Source: Stagnihabitans sp039932095
GTDB lineage: Bacteria > Pseudomonadota > Alphaproteobacteria > Rhodobacterales > Rhodobacteraceae
Direction: 5' to 3'
Length of the DNA stretch: 31,252 bases
Assembly: GCA_039932095.1 (NCBI GenBank)
Contig: JBDTQR010000021.1
Location: 1 to 31,252 of the forward strand
Position 1 is the first letter of the stretch. Each line of letters begins with the position of its first letter. Shown piece by piece: positions 1 through 7,743 of the stretch. The position numbers were made by a program, and so were the translations under genes. The notes under the pieces are model-generated. The model worked only from the letters and a program-made list of their open reading frames with translations. It ran no database searches and was not told the DNA's origin.

Positions 1-398
1 GACCGCTGGCGCGAGATGAAGCGGCGGCGGGTTTTCTGGCCAATCGCGGTCTGGTATTGCAGGGCGATCTTCAGGCAGCTTTCGACCGCCTCGGACCCGC
101 CGCTGACATAAACCATTTCGCGCAGGGTGCCGCCGCAGTTCTGCCGGATGATCGCGGTCAACTCTTCCAGAGCGGTGGTGGTGAAATTGTAGCGGTAGCC
201 GTGGGCGATGTCGGCCAGTTGCGCGGTGATGGCGGCGTTTACCTCATCATTGGCATGACCAAGGCAATAGACTGCGGGGCCGCCGGAGCCGTCGATATAT
301 TGCTTGCCCGACGCATCCCACAGATAGCTGCCTTTGGCATGGGTCACACGGGGCAGGCTGGCGGTGGATTTCAGGTTTTCTGGCGCAATAGAGGTCAT
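1..398 (-). CDS. Class III (PLP-dependent) aminotransferase, N-terminal part; runs off the window
   Basis: The first 132 residues of a fold-type I, class III pyridoxal-phosphate aminotransferase are visible; the gene continues beyond base 1. The start MTSIAPENL is preceded by an AAGGA ribosome site six bases upstream. The N-terminal strand pattern (YLWDASGKQYIDGSGG), a GHAN stretch and the phosphate-cofactor loop (VSGGSEAVES, about residues 98-107) are typical of the omega-aminotransferase group, which moves amino groups between amines or omega-amino acids and keto acids in the cytoplasm. The catalytic lysine lies outside the window, so the substrate cannot be told. It is transcribed divergently from the DUF4139 gene with about 160 bases between the two starts. 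Confidence 0.85.
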   Translation of the reverse strand, partial: MTSIAPENLKSTASLPRVTHAKGSYLWDASGKQYIDGSGGPAVYCLGHANDEVNAAITAQLADIAHGYRYNFTTTALEELTAIIRQNCGGTLREMVYVSGGSEAVESCLKIALQYQTAIGQKTRRRFISRQR

Positions 399-558
399 GA
401 TGCATCCTTTTTGGCCAAAGTGGCAGGCTGGCCGGACGGGGGCAAGGGGGCTTTGGTGGTGCAGGCGGGATGGATATTTTGCCCTGACTGACAGGGAATT
501 TTGCTATGCAGGATTTTGGGGTGGGCGTAGGTTGGCCGCAGAGTTGAGGGAGGATTTC

Positions 559-2175
559 ATGAGGACATTGGTCTGCATTTTCGCGCTGCTGCCGGGGACG
601 GCGTTTGCTGATACCATTCTGGCGACCAGTCATGTGACGGCGGTAACGGTCTATCCGCAGGGCGCGCAGGTGACACGGGAGGTGTCGTTCGAGGCGCCAG
701 CCGGGCCGCATGAGGTGGTGATCACCGATCTGCCGGCGGACACCGAGGCCGATCTGTTACGGTTGAGTTCCAGTGATCTGGGTCTGGGCTCATTTGCACT
801 GCGCTCTGACCGGATGCCACCCCAGGGCGAGGTGACTTCGCCGGCAATGGACAAGGCCAAGACCGATGTGCTGCTGGCCGAAGAGGTGTTGCGGGCGGCG
901 CAGGCCAAGGTGGACGGCATCAATGCCGAAGTTGAGGCGCAGGAGGCACAGATCAAGTTCCTTGGTGCCATCAAGATGAATGATGCGGCGGCGACGGCGG
1001 AGGCTTTGTCGTCGGTGTCGCAAATGATCGGCACCGAGGTTTTGACGGCGCGGCTGGCGGCTTTGTCGGCCGAGGGGGGTTTGCCGGTCGCACAGGCGGC
1101 GGTGACCAAGGCCCAGGAGGCGCTGACCGCGGCTCAGGACACCGAGGCGGCGCTGTCGCAGGGGGCGGAGGATTATGCCGCGCTGTCGGTTTCGGTCACG
1201 GCTCAGGGCGGCACCGGGCATCTGGTGGTGACGCATTACCTCTACGACGCCACTTGGGCACCGGTTTATGACATGATGTTGACCCGGGCTGGTTCGGCTT
1301 CGCTGGCGGTCAACCGGGGGGTGCTGGTGTCGCAAGCCTCGGGCGAGGATTGGGTGGGGGTGGACCTGACGCTGTCGACGGCGCGTCCGTCGGAGCAGGC
1401 GCAGTCTTCGGACCTGTATCCTGTGTTGCGGCGGGTGACCGACCCGGTGGAAGATATGGCCCGGGCGGCGGTGTCGGATGGCATGGCCAGCGGCGGCAGC
1501 ATGGAGGCGGCGCCGGTGATGGCGGCCCCGGAGGCCACGGTGGCGGTGATGGGCTATCAAGGCGATGTGGTGGTCTATCATTACCCGACGCCGGTCGATG
1601 CGGCCTCTGGGGTGGAGAATTTGCGGCTGGCGCTGGACAGCCTGACCTTTGCGCCGAAGGTGGTGGCGCTGGCAGTGCCGTCGCGCGATCAGACGGCGTT
1701 CGTGACGGCCAATGTCACCAATGAAAGCCCGGAGATCCTGTTGCCGGGGCAGGCCTATCTGTACCGCGAGGGCACGTTGGTCGGGATGAACCAGCTGGCG
1801 GCGTTGTCGCCGGGCGACAAGGTCGATCTGGGGTTCGGGGCGATTGACGGTATCCGGCTGAAGCGCGACATCCCAGAGCGGGCGGAGGGCGATCGGGGGG
1901 TGTTCACCTCTTCAACCCAGATCGTCGAGAAGGCGGTGTTGCAGGTAGAGAACCTGACGGGCGACAGCTGGCCGGTCAGGGTGCTGGATCAGGTGCCCTA
2001 TTCCGAGCAGGAGGAGCTGGAGATCAGCTACACCGCCGACCCGGCGGCGACCGAAACGGATGTCGATGGCAAGCGCGGGGTGCTGGCCTGGGAGTTTGAT
2101 CTGGCGGCGGGCGAAAAGAAGGACATCCGGCTGGACAGCGTGACAAGCTGGCCGGCGGGGAAGGTGCTGCAATAG
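559..2175 (+). CDS. MuiA-like protein with DUF4140 and DUF4139 domains, exported
   Basis: This 538-residue protein has a clear Sec signal peptide (MRTLVCIFALLPGTAFA, cleavage before DT). It then has a DUF4140-type beta domain (about residues 22-90, starting SHVTAVTVYPQGAQVTREV), an Ala/Glu/Gln-rich predicted coiled coil (about 95-210), and a DUF4139 beta-rich domain to the end (YDATWAPVYD and the GVLVSQASGEDW / LTLSTARPSE segment). The family is often labelled mucoidy inhibitor MuiA; its molecular role is not established. The reading frame is open for 75 codons upstream, but the start at 559 is preferred because it has a GGGAGGA ribosome site and the signal peptide begins there. A perfect 14-base palindrome follows the stop. 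Confidence 0.85.
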   Translation: MRTLVCIFALLPGTAFADTILATSHVTAVTVYPQGAQVTREVSFEAPAGPHEVVITDLPADTEADLLRLSSSDLGLGSFALRSDRMPPQGEVTSPAMDKAKTDVLLAEEVLRAAQAKVDGINAEVEAQEAQIKFLGAIKMNDAAATAEALSSVSQMIGTEVLTARLAALSAEGGLPVAQAAVTKAQEALTAAQDTEAALSQGAEDYAALSVSVTAQGGTGHLVVTHYLYDATWAPVYDMMLTRAGSASLAVNRGVLVSQASGEDWVGVDLTLSTARPSEQAQSSDLYPVLRRVTDPVEDMARAAVSDGMASGGSMEAAPVMAAPEATVAVMGYQGDVVVYHYPTPVDAASGVENLRLALDSLTFAPKVVALAVPSRDQTAFVTANVTNESPEILLPGQAYLYREGTLVGMNQLAALSPGDKVDLGFGAIDGIRLKRDIPERAEGDRGVFTSSTQIVEKAVLQVENLTGDSWPVRVLDQVPYSEQEELEISYTADPAATETDVDGKRGVLAWEFDLAAGEKKDIRLDSVTSWPAGKVLQ

Positions 2176-2176
2176 C

Positions 2177-2190
2177 GTCCACATGTGGAC
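2177..2190. repeat. Perfect 14-bp palindrome directly after the DUF4139 gene
   Basis: GTCCACATGTGGAC is fully self-complementary and starts one base after the TAG stop. There is no T-run on either side, so it is not a classical intrinsic terminator. It could be a weak transcript-end hairpin or a protein site. Confidence 0.5.
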
Positions 2191-2232
2191 AAGAGCAGAA
2201 GGTCAGCAATTACAAGTGGTTGGGGTCTCCTA

Positions 2233-2247
2233 TTAACCAGATTTTAA
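2233..2247. promoter_or_regulatory. CtrA-like box, TTAA-N7-TTAA
   Basis: Two TTAA half sites are separated by exactly seven bases (TTAACCAGATTTTAA), which matches the consensus of the alphaproteobacterial cell-cycle regulator CtrA. It lies between the convergent ends of the DUF4139 and carbonic anhydrase genes, so no downstream promoter is obvious and the match may be coincidental. Confidence 0.3.
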
Positions 2248-2319
2248 CGGATCTCGCGTGCCTGGATGACGTGTGGCGACGTTGGATATCTCCTTGGGCA
2301 TGACAGGACCAAACAGGCC

Positions 2320-2964
2320 TCAGACCGGCACGAAGCCACGGGCGGGGTCGTATTGTTCCAGCAGACCCTCGCCGGTGTTGTTCCACAGGCCGTGGACGGT
2401 CAGGCGGTCGTCGGCCACCGCCTCTTGCACGAAAGGGAAGGTCATCAGGTTTTCGAGGCTGACCACGACGGCCTGACGTTCGAGGGCCAGGATCTGTTCG
2501 GCGGCGGGCAGGCCCGCGATCCGGTCGTAGCCGGGGCGCAGGATGTCCATCCAGCGGCCAACGAACGAGGTCTTCTCTTCCAGCTGGGGGGCTTTGCCGG
2601 AACACATGTCGTGACAGCCCTTGACGCCGCCGCAGCTGGAATGGCCGAGGACAACGATATGGGCGACGCCGAGCGAGGTCACGGCATATTCGACGGCGGC
2701 GGAGGTGCCGTGACGCTCGCCATCGGGGTTGTGCGGCGGCACGAGGTTGGCGACGTTGCGGTGGATGAAGAACTCGCCCTCATCGGCGCCAAAGATCGAG
2801 GTGACGTGGACCCGGCTGTCGCAACACGAGATCACCATGGCGCGGGGATGCTGGCCGCTTTCGGCCAGACGGCGATACCACGCCTTGTTGTCCTGATAGG
2901 CGGTAGCGCGCCAGCCGTGGAAGCGCTGGACGAGGTAGGCGGGCAGCGGGCGGGCTTGGTCCAT
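2320..2964 (-). CDS. Beta-class carbonic anhydrase
   Basis: This 214-residue protein interconverts CO2 and bicarbonate in the cytoplasm. All zinc-site residues of the beta class are present: Cys47, Asp49 and Arg51 in CCDSR, and His108 and Cys111 in GHSSCGG. The length is normal for the family. The start MDQARPLPAY is preceded by CAGGA six bases upstream. It stands alone on the minus strand, convergent with the DUF4139 gene and divergent from the small pseudo-Hpt gene. No regulatory site is obvious in the 158-base divergent gap. Confidence 0.93.
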   Translation of the reverse strand: MDQARPLPAYLVQRFHGWRATAYQDNKAWYRRLAESGQHPRAMVISCCDSRVHVTSIFGADEGEFFIHRNVANLVPPHNPDGERHGTSAAVEYAVTSLGVAHIVVLGHSSCGGVKGCHDMCSGKAPQLEEKTSFVGRWMDILRPGYDRIAGLPAAEQILALERQAVVVSLENLMTFPFVQEAVADDRLTVHGLWNNTGEGLLEQYDPARGFVPV

Positions 2965-3122
2965 GGTCAGTCCTGGGTGTCAAATCGGCGGTCAATTCAG
3001 CGGTCTTTTCCCCTGACTATGCTGCAATCGCAGAAAATTCGAGAGGTTTATTGCGCGACCTGCAACGAAATCTTCAGCAAGGCGGCGCAGGTTGGCCGGC
3101 GGGTGTGTAGTGGAGGTGGGTT

Positions 3123-3512
3123 ATGACAAGCGGCGATTTGGTGGCTTTGCGGCCCAATGACCGGGTTCGTCAGGATGCCGAACCGATTGCGACGATCTAT
3201 CGCAGTCTAGGTGCGACCTCGGCTGAACAGGTGGTCACGCGGGCGTTGACCGAACTGGCGATGACGATGGCAGGGCTGGCCTTGCAGGTCCGGACCCGGG
3301 ACATGGGCGATATGGACCGTCAGTTGCGGCGGTTGCAGCGGATGTCGGAAAACCTCGGGATGGTTTCGCTGGGCAGCGTTGCGGGCCAGGTCCGCGACTG
3401 CCTGATCCGGAGCGATGTGACAGCGTTTTCAGCAGTTTGGGCGCGGCTGCTGAGGGTGGCGGAGCGGTCGCTGGCGACGGACCGCGATGTGCTGGGCCAG
3501 ACGCAGATCTAA
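3123..3512 (+). CDS. Small all-helical protein resembling an Hpt domain without the phospho-histidine
   Basis: This 129-residue cytoplasmic protein has no signal peptide or membrane segment. A strong ribosome site (GGAGGT) precedes the ATG. I do not recognise a named family. Residues 69-118 read like the core of a histidine phosphotransfer domain: against the usual HTLKGSxxNLG motif the sequence has RRLQRMSENLG, followed by amphipathic helices (GSVAGQVRDCL, WARLLRVAERS). The position of the phosphorylated His is Arg69 and the following Lys is Gln72, so phosphotransfer by this route would not be possible. A pseudo-Hpt that docks on a kinase or response regulator is an inference from pattern only. 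It precedes the aminopeptidase by 180 bases. Confidence 0.75.
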   Translation: MTSGDLVALRPNDRVRQDAEPIATIYRSLGATSAEQVVTRALTELAMTMAGLALQVRTRDMGDMDRQLRRLQRMSENLGMVSLGSVAGQVRDCLIRSDVTAFSAVWARLLRVAERSLATDRDVLGQTQI

Positions 3513-3640
3513 GGTCTGGCTGCGATGGGCCGGAGGACCGATCCGGCATGTGACAGCATTCCATGCCTTTGACCCACGTCCTTCGCCTTCGGGCGCACGG
3601 CGGCACGGAGGTTTGCGTTCGATTCTGCCGCCCGTCACCC

Positions 3641-3668
3641 TTGCGGTCGGACACGGATGGGCTAGGGT
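3641..3668 (+). promoter_or_regulatory. Candidate promoter for the aminopeptidase gene
   Basis: TTGCGG and TAGGGT are 16 bases apart, with the -10 ending 24 bases before the aminopeptidase ATG. The GGGCTAGGGT context resembles housekeeping promoters of Rhodobacterales. This is read by eye only. Confidence 0.3.
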
Positions 3669-3692
3669 TCGCTTCATTCCAGGGAGTGAGCC

Positions 3693-5075
3693 ATGTCCGA
3701 GCCTCGTTTTGCCGACGCATCCGTGACGCCGCGGGCGTTGAACCTTATCCGGTCAGAAGGTCTGGCCGATTGGCTGGCAGGTCAGCCTGAAACGGTGCGG
3801 GAATGGCTGACCGGCAGCGGGTTCGAGGCGGGGTTGGGCGAATTGCGTCTGCTGCCGGGGCCAGATGGCGCGGTTGTGGCGGCGGTTGCGGGGCTGGGGA
3901 CGGCCAAGGCGCGGGCGCGGTTGCGGTTTGGTGTCGTCAAGGCACTGGCGGGATTGCCGGGCGGAGCGTGGCGGCTGGTGGGGGATCTGACAGCGGCGGA
4001 GCGGGAAGAGGCGATGCTGGGGTCGCTGTTGGGCCAGTACCGCTTTGAGCGTTATCGCAGCGCAAAAGCGGCGGAGCCGGTGGTTCTGCTGCCCGAGGGG
4101 GTGGATGCGGCGCGGCTGCTGGCGATGGCCGAGGGCGAGTTTTTGACCCGTGATCTGGTGAATACGCCGGCCTCTGACATGGGGCCGGCCGAACTGGAAG
4201 CAGCGTTTCTGGCGCTGGCGGCGCGATTCGGGGCGGTGGCCGAGGTCATCTCGGGCGCGGCTCTTGAGCAGGGATTTCCGATGATTGCGGCGGTGGGACG
4301 GGCTTCGGTTCGCGCGCCCCGGTTGCTCGACATGCGCTGGGGCGCTGTGGGGCCGACGCTGACACTGGTCGGCAAGGGGGTGTGTTTTGACACCGGCGGG
4401 CTGGACATCAAGCCGTCGTCGGGCATGCAGTTGATGAAGAAGGACATGGGCGGGGCGGCGACGGTGTTGGGGCTGGCGCATATGATCATGGCGCTGGGGC
4501 TGAACGTCAGACTCAGGGTACTGGTCCCGGCGGTGGAGAACTCGATTGCGGGCGATGCGATGCGGCCGAAGGACATTCTGCGCTCACGCAGGGGCTTGAC
4601 GGTGGAGATCAACAATACTGACGCCGAGGGGCGGTTGGTGCTGGGCGATGCGCTGGCCTATGCCTGTGAGGATGCGCCAGATGTGCTGGTGTCGATGGCG
4701 ACGCTGACCGGCGCGGCGCGGGTGGCGGTGGGGCCGGATCTGGCGCCGTATTATACCGACGATGCCGGGATTGTGGCGGCACTGGAAGCCGGGGCGGTCG
4801 CGGGGTTCGATCCGGTGTGGCGGCTGCCATTCCATGACGCCTATGAGACGGTGATCGAGCCGGGGATTGCCGATCTGGACAACGCGCCGGGCTTTGGCTT
4901 TGCCGGGTCGATCACGGCGGCGCTGTTCCTGCGGCGGTTCGTCGTGGGGACGCGTTATCTGCATTTCGACATCTACGCCCATTCGCCGAGCGATTTGCCT
5001 GCAAGGCCCAAGGGTGCGGTGGGGCAGGGCGCGCGGGCGGTGCTGGGTGGCTTGCCCGCGATGCTGGGGCTGTAG
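3693..5075 (+). CDS. M17 family leucyl aminopeptidase
   Basis: This 460-residue cytosolic two-metal exopeptidase removes N-terminal residues from peptides. The catalytic half is intact. VGKGVCFDTGG holds Lys228 and Asp233. KPSSGM has Lys240, KKDMGG has Asp251, and NNTDAEGRL has Asp310, Glu312 and Arg314. Their spacing matches the bovine lens enzyme set K250/D255/K262/D273/D332/E334/R336 exactly. The N-terminal macro-like domain (about 1-140) is more variable and shorter than in E. coli PepA, as in PepB-like and alphaproteobacterial members. An AGGGAG ribosome site precedes the start MSEPRFADAS. Its TAG stop abuts the ATG of the NlpC/P60 gene with no gap, so the two are very likely one operon for peptide and cell-wall peptide turnover. 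Confidence 0.93.
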   Translation: MSEPRFADASVTPRALNLIRSEGLADWLAGQPETVREWLTGSGFEAGLGELRLLPGPDGAVVAAVAGLGTAKARARLRFGVVKALAGLPGGAWRLVGDLTAAEREEAMLGSLLGQYRFERYRSAKAAEPVVLLPEGVDAARLLAMAEGEFLTRDLVNTPASDMGPAELEAAFLALAARFGAVAEVISGAALEQGFPMIAAVGRASVRAPRLLDMRWGAVGPTLTLVGKGVCFDTGGLDIKPSSGMQLMKKDMGGAATVLGLAHMIMALGLNVRLRVLVPAVENSIAGDAMRPKDILRSRRGLTVEINNTDAEGRLVLGDALAYACEDAPDVLVSMATLTGAARVAVGPDLAPYYTDDAGIVAALEAGAVAGFDPVWRLPFHDAYETVIEPGIADLDNAPGFGFAGSITAALFLRRFVVGTRYLHFDIYAHSPSDLPARPKGAVGQGARAVLGGLPAMLGL

Positions 5076-5891
5076 ATGGACCGACGGCTGACCCCGGCCA
5101 CGGCGCGGGTGGCGCATGTGTCGCTGAAGGGCCGAATCGCGGCGGAGCGCTGGACCGAGGGCGAGGCGGCGCAGGTGGTGGTACCGCTGGTGGACCTGCT
5201 GCAGGCGCCTTTCGGGGCCCGCGACCGGCAATTGGCACTGGGTGCGGGGTTTACCGTGGTCGACCGCGCGTCGGGACAAGTCTTCGGCTTCGCGGTCAAG
5301 GACGGTTATTGCGGCTGGTTGCCGGAGGCGGCTGTGGGGCCGGTGACCGTGCCGACCCATTGGGTTGGCACGGTCGGCACCCATCTGTACTCCGAGCCGC
5401 GCTCGTCGTCGGCCGAGGTCGGGGCGGTGCCGATGGCGGCGCGGCTGACGGTGACCGGTCGGGTCGACAAATGGGCGCAGACGGCGCTGGGTTTCGTGCC
5501 GTGGTCGCATTTGCGCGAGGTCGAGGATTGGCTGGCCGATCCGGTGGGGATTGCCGAGTTGTTTCTGGGCACGCCCTATCTGTGGGGCGGCAATTCACGG
5601 GCGGGGATCGACTGCTCGGGACTGCTGCAGATGGTGCATGGAGCCTGCGGCATTGAATTGCCCGGCGATGCAGACCTGCAAGAGGCGGTGGGGCAAGAGA
5701 TTGATCCGCAGGCGGCCTTGCGGCGCGGCGACATGCTGTTCTGGAAGGGCCATGTTGCGATGGTGGTCGATGGCGATCGGGTGATCCATGCCAATGGCCA
5801 TACGATGTCGGTGGCATATGAGGGCCTGGAGGCCTGCATCGCCCGGATTGCCAAGGCTGAGGGGCCCGTGACATCGCGGCGGCGGCTGTAG
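5076..5891 (+). CDS. NlpC/P60 family cell-wall peptidase with N-terminal SH3-like domains
   Basis: This 271-residue cysteine peptidase is expected to cleave gamma-D-glutamyl-diaminopimelate or related peptides. The catalytic domain (about residues 150-260) shows Cys180 in GIDCSGL, His226 in KGHVAMV and His238 in VIHANGH, with the substrate-loop signature GTPYLWGGNS. Two SH3-like segments precede it (about 10-85, and 95-148 around HWVGTVGTHLYSEPRSSS). I see no signal peptide, so it probably acts on recycled murein peptides in the cytoplasm. That fits its gene directly abutting the aminopeptidase gene (stop and start adjacent), an arrangement found in related genomes. It converges on the DUF2794 gene; a palindromic repeat lies between them. 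Confidence 0.9.
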   Translation: MDRRLTPATARVAHVSLKGRIAAERWTEGEAAQVVVPLVDLLQAPFGARDRQLALGAGFTVVDRASGQVFGFAVKDGYCGWLPEAAVGPVTVPTHWVGTVGTHLYSEPRSSSAEVGAVPMAARLTVTGRVDKWAQTALGFVPWSHLREVEDWLADPVGIAELFLGTPYLWGGNSRAGIDCSGLLQMVHGACGIELPGDADLQEAVGQEIDPQAALRRGDMLFWKGHVAMVVDGDRVIHANGHTMSVAYEGLEACIARIAKAEGPVTSRRRL

Positions 5892-5895
5892 GCAG

Positions 5896-5966
5896 CGCTC
5901 GTCAACCTTGACAGGTTTCCTCGCTGTCTGGAACGCCGCGAAGAAAGCGGTCACGTTTGATGAGCG
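5896..5966 (-). repeat. Palindromic intergenic element, copy 1 (71 bp)
   Basis: The element is bounded by CGCTCGTCAA and TTGATGAGCG, which are near-perfect inverted terminal repeats, and the two arms are imperfectly complementary over about 28 bases. Its reverse complement matches copy 2 at 15222-15308: about 27 of 29 bases in one arm and 27 of 31 in the other, with unrelated centres of different length. It fills almost all of the 77-base gap between the convergent NlpC/P60 and DUF2794 genes, so a transcript hairpin acting as a bidirectional terminator is possible. Confidence 0.8.
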
Positions 5967-5968
5967 GC

Positions 5969-6316
5969 CTATTCTACCTGACGGATTGCCTTGATTTCCA
6001 GCACTTGCAACACGCGGGCCAGATCGTGGCCACGGCGCAGTATCTGGCCGTCGACCGCCACCACCGAGTACATTCCCTGTTTCAGCCGCAGCCTTGGACG
6101 CTTTTCCACCCGGTAGAGCGGAAACTCGGCGGTGCGGCGGAAGATCGAGAACACCGCCAGATCGCGCAGCATCGACAGCCCATAATCGCGCCACTCGCCC
6201 AGTGCCACCATGCGGCCATAGACGGCGAGGATCTTGGCCAACTCGTGGCGATCAAAACAGACCTGCTCGGGCAGGCGATCGGGCAATGGGAAGGGAGTCG
6301 GTGTTTGAACCGTCAT
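5969..6316 (-). CDS. DUF2794 domain protein
   Basis: This 115-residue cytoplasmic protein belongs to a family restricted to alphaproteobacteria and without known function. The family pattern is clear: CFDRHELAKIL, YGRMVALGEWRDYGL, AVFSIFRRTAEFPLYRVEKRP, QGMYSVVAVDGQILRRGHDLARVL. The ATG at 6316 is chosen; a GTG seven codons upstream is also in frame, and neither has a strong ribosome site. The gene ends three bases from the palindromic element. The 250 bases upstream hold the asparaginase terminator hairpin and no other gene that I can support. Confidence 0.85.
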   Translation of the reverse strand: MTVQTPTPFPLPDRLPEQVCFDRHELAKILAVYGRMVALGEWRDYGLSMLRDLAVFSIFRRTAEFPLYRVEKRPRLRLKQGMYSVVAVDGQILRRGHDLARVLQVLEIKAIRQVE

Positions 6317-6525
6317 GAAAGGAAGATTACGCGGCACGGGTCACAAATCAAGCCCGGTGCGGGAAAAAACGTCGCCGTGAATTGGCCCTCAAACGACCAA
6401 GCCTGCGCCGCAGTTGCGCCGTGCCGCCGCCTAGTTTGGACGCGACAAGGGGTGACTGAACGCAGAAACCGGCGCGGCGGGTCTTAGCCCCCACCCAGCC
6501 CGCTGCGACGGCGACTGCTGTAAAG

Positions 6526-6553
6526 AAGGCCCCTGCCAGAAGGTGGGGGCCTT
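6526..6553 (-). terminator. Intrinsic terminator-like hairpin after the asparaginase gene
   Basis: A 12-bp stem (AAGGCCCC / GGGGCCTT extended by G-T and CC/GG pairs) closes an AGAA loop, 12 bases past the asparaginase stop. T-rich tracts flank it on both strands (TCTCTT on plus, CTTT on minus), so it could stop transcription either way. The asparaginase gene is the nearest incoming transcript. Confidence 0.65.
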
Positions 6554-6565
6554 TCTCTTGCCGGG

Positions 6566-7567
6566 TCAGAGCAGCCCGTCGACCAGTTTCAGGACGCCGA
6601 CTTCAGTGCCGCGGATGTTCTTCTGCACGGCATTCAGCCGCTTTCTGGTGTATTTGTGGTCGGCGTCCAGCACGCCCAGTTTGACCAGCAGGCCCGCCAT
6701 CATCGCGTCGGAGGCCCGGTAGCCGCCATCGGTGATTTTCAGCGCAATGCCCAGCTTCTGTTCGGGCAGAATGGCGACATGCACCGCTTCGGCTCCGCCT
6801 TTCAAGGTGACACGACCGCCCATCGCCCGCATGATTTCGGTGTCAAAGGCGGTGTCGCCGGCCACCAGTTCCGGAAAGGTCGCCATGGCGCGGGTCAGCC
6901 GGTGCATGGCACGGTCGCGCTTGTCGCCGGTGCCGGTCGCCCCGGCATAGGCCGCCATGGCGCGGGCGAGGCCGTGGACCGAGGTGGCGAAATTCGGAGC
7001 AGAACAGCCGTCGATGCCCCAACCGGCGATGGTCTCACCGGTCACCTCTTCAAACGCCTGTCTGATCTGGATCTGCAACGGGTGGTCGATGTCTGTGTAT
7101 TCCGGCCCGGCCTTCAGGTGCTTTGTCATCGTCAACATGCCGGAATGCTTGCCCGAGCAGTTGCTGTGATACTGGCAGGGGGATTCGTCGGCACGGATCA
7201 GGCGGTTGCGTTCGACCTTGTCATTCGGCTCGTGTGCGCCGCAGCGCAGATCGGATTCGCCGAGGCCCAGACCGCCCAGCCAAGTGCGCACCATGGCGAC
7301 ATGCATCCCTGAACCCCAATGGCTGGCGCAGGCCAGGGCGGCGTGCGGTTCGGTCAGGCCGGCGGCATCGAAGGCGCCGCTTTCCATCAGCGGCAGGGCC
7401 TGGATCATCTTGCAGGATGAGCGCGGGTAAATGATTTCCGCCGGATTTCCCCAGCTTTCGACGATTTCGCCGTTGGCGTCGCAGATCACGGCATGGCCGC
7501 GATGCGCACTTTCCAACAGCGTGCCGCGCCAAAGCTCCACCATGGGAACCGCTGCTTGATTGGTCAT
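6566..7567 (-). CDS. Zinc-dependent L-asparaginase, Rhizobium AnsA type
   Basis: This 333-residue cytoplasmic enzyme hydrolyses asparagine to aspartate and ammonia. It belongs to the family typified by the Rhizobium etli asparaginases (Pfam Asparaginase_II), unrelated to the E. coli type. The catalytic set reported for that family is present at matching spacing: Ser50 and Lys53 in PRSSCKM, Ser82 in ASHWGSG, Cys137 and Lys140 in NCSGKHSG, and Cys188 in IDGCSAP. The start MTNQAAVP is chosen over an ATG 14 codons upstream because a GGAAGG ribosome site lies six bases before it. It is transcribed alone, divergent from the IalB-like gene, and ends at a hairpin terminator. Confidence 0.92.
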   Translation of the reverse strand: MTNQAAVPMVELWRGTLLESAHRGHAVICDANGEIVESWGNPAEIIYPRSSCKMIQALPLMESGAFDAAGLTEPHAALACASHWGSGMHVAMVRTWLGGLGLGESDLRCGAHEPNDKVERNRLIRADESPCQYHSNCSGKHSGMLTMTKHLKAGPEYTDIDHPLQIQIRQAFEEVTGETIAGWGIDGCSAPNFATSVHGLARAMAAYAGATGTGDKRDRAMHRLTRAMATFPELVAGDTAFDTEIMRAMGGRVTLKGGAEAVHVAILPEQKLGIALKITDGGYRASDAMMAGLLVKLGVLDADHKYTRKRLNAVQKNIRGTEVGVLKLVDGLL

Positions 7568-7743
7568 TTCATGCCTTCCTTCATCAACATTCAGCGAAAT
7601 TCGGCCCATGGGGGTTTCGCAAAACGGTCATTATCGGTTATGGAAGGGATATCGAGTAGGAATGGCCCGCGCCATAGGAAAAACCCGCACGTGAAGCGGT
7701 GTCAGGGCGGCGGGCAGGCAGAGGCGGCTGGAGGCTGAGGAAC

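Noticed and set aside
6338..6565. Gap upstream of DUF2794 checked for tmRNA, 6S RNA or SRP RNA
   Set aside because: No conserved core of any of these could be recognised; only the terminator hairpin at its right end is supported.
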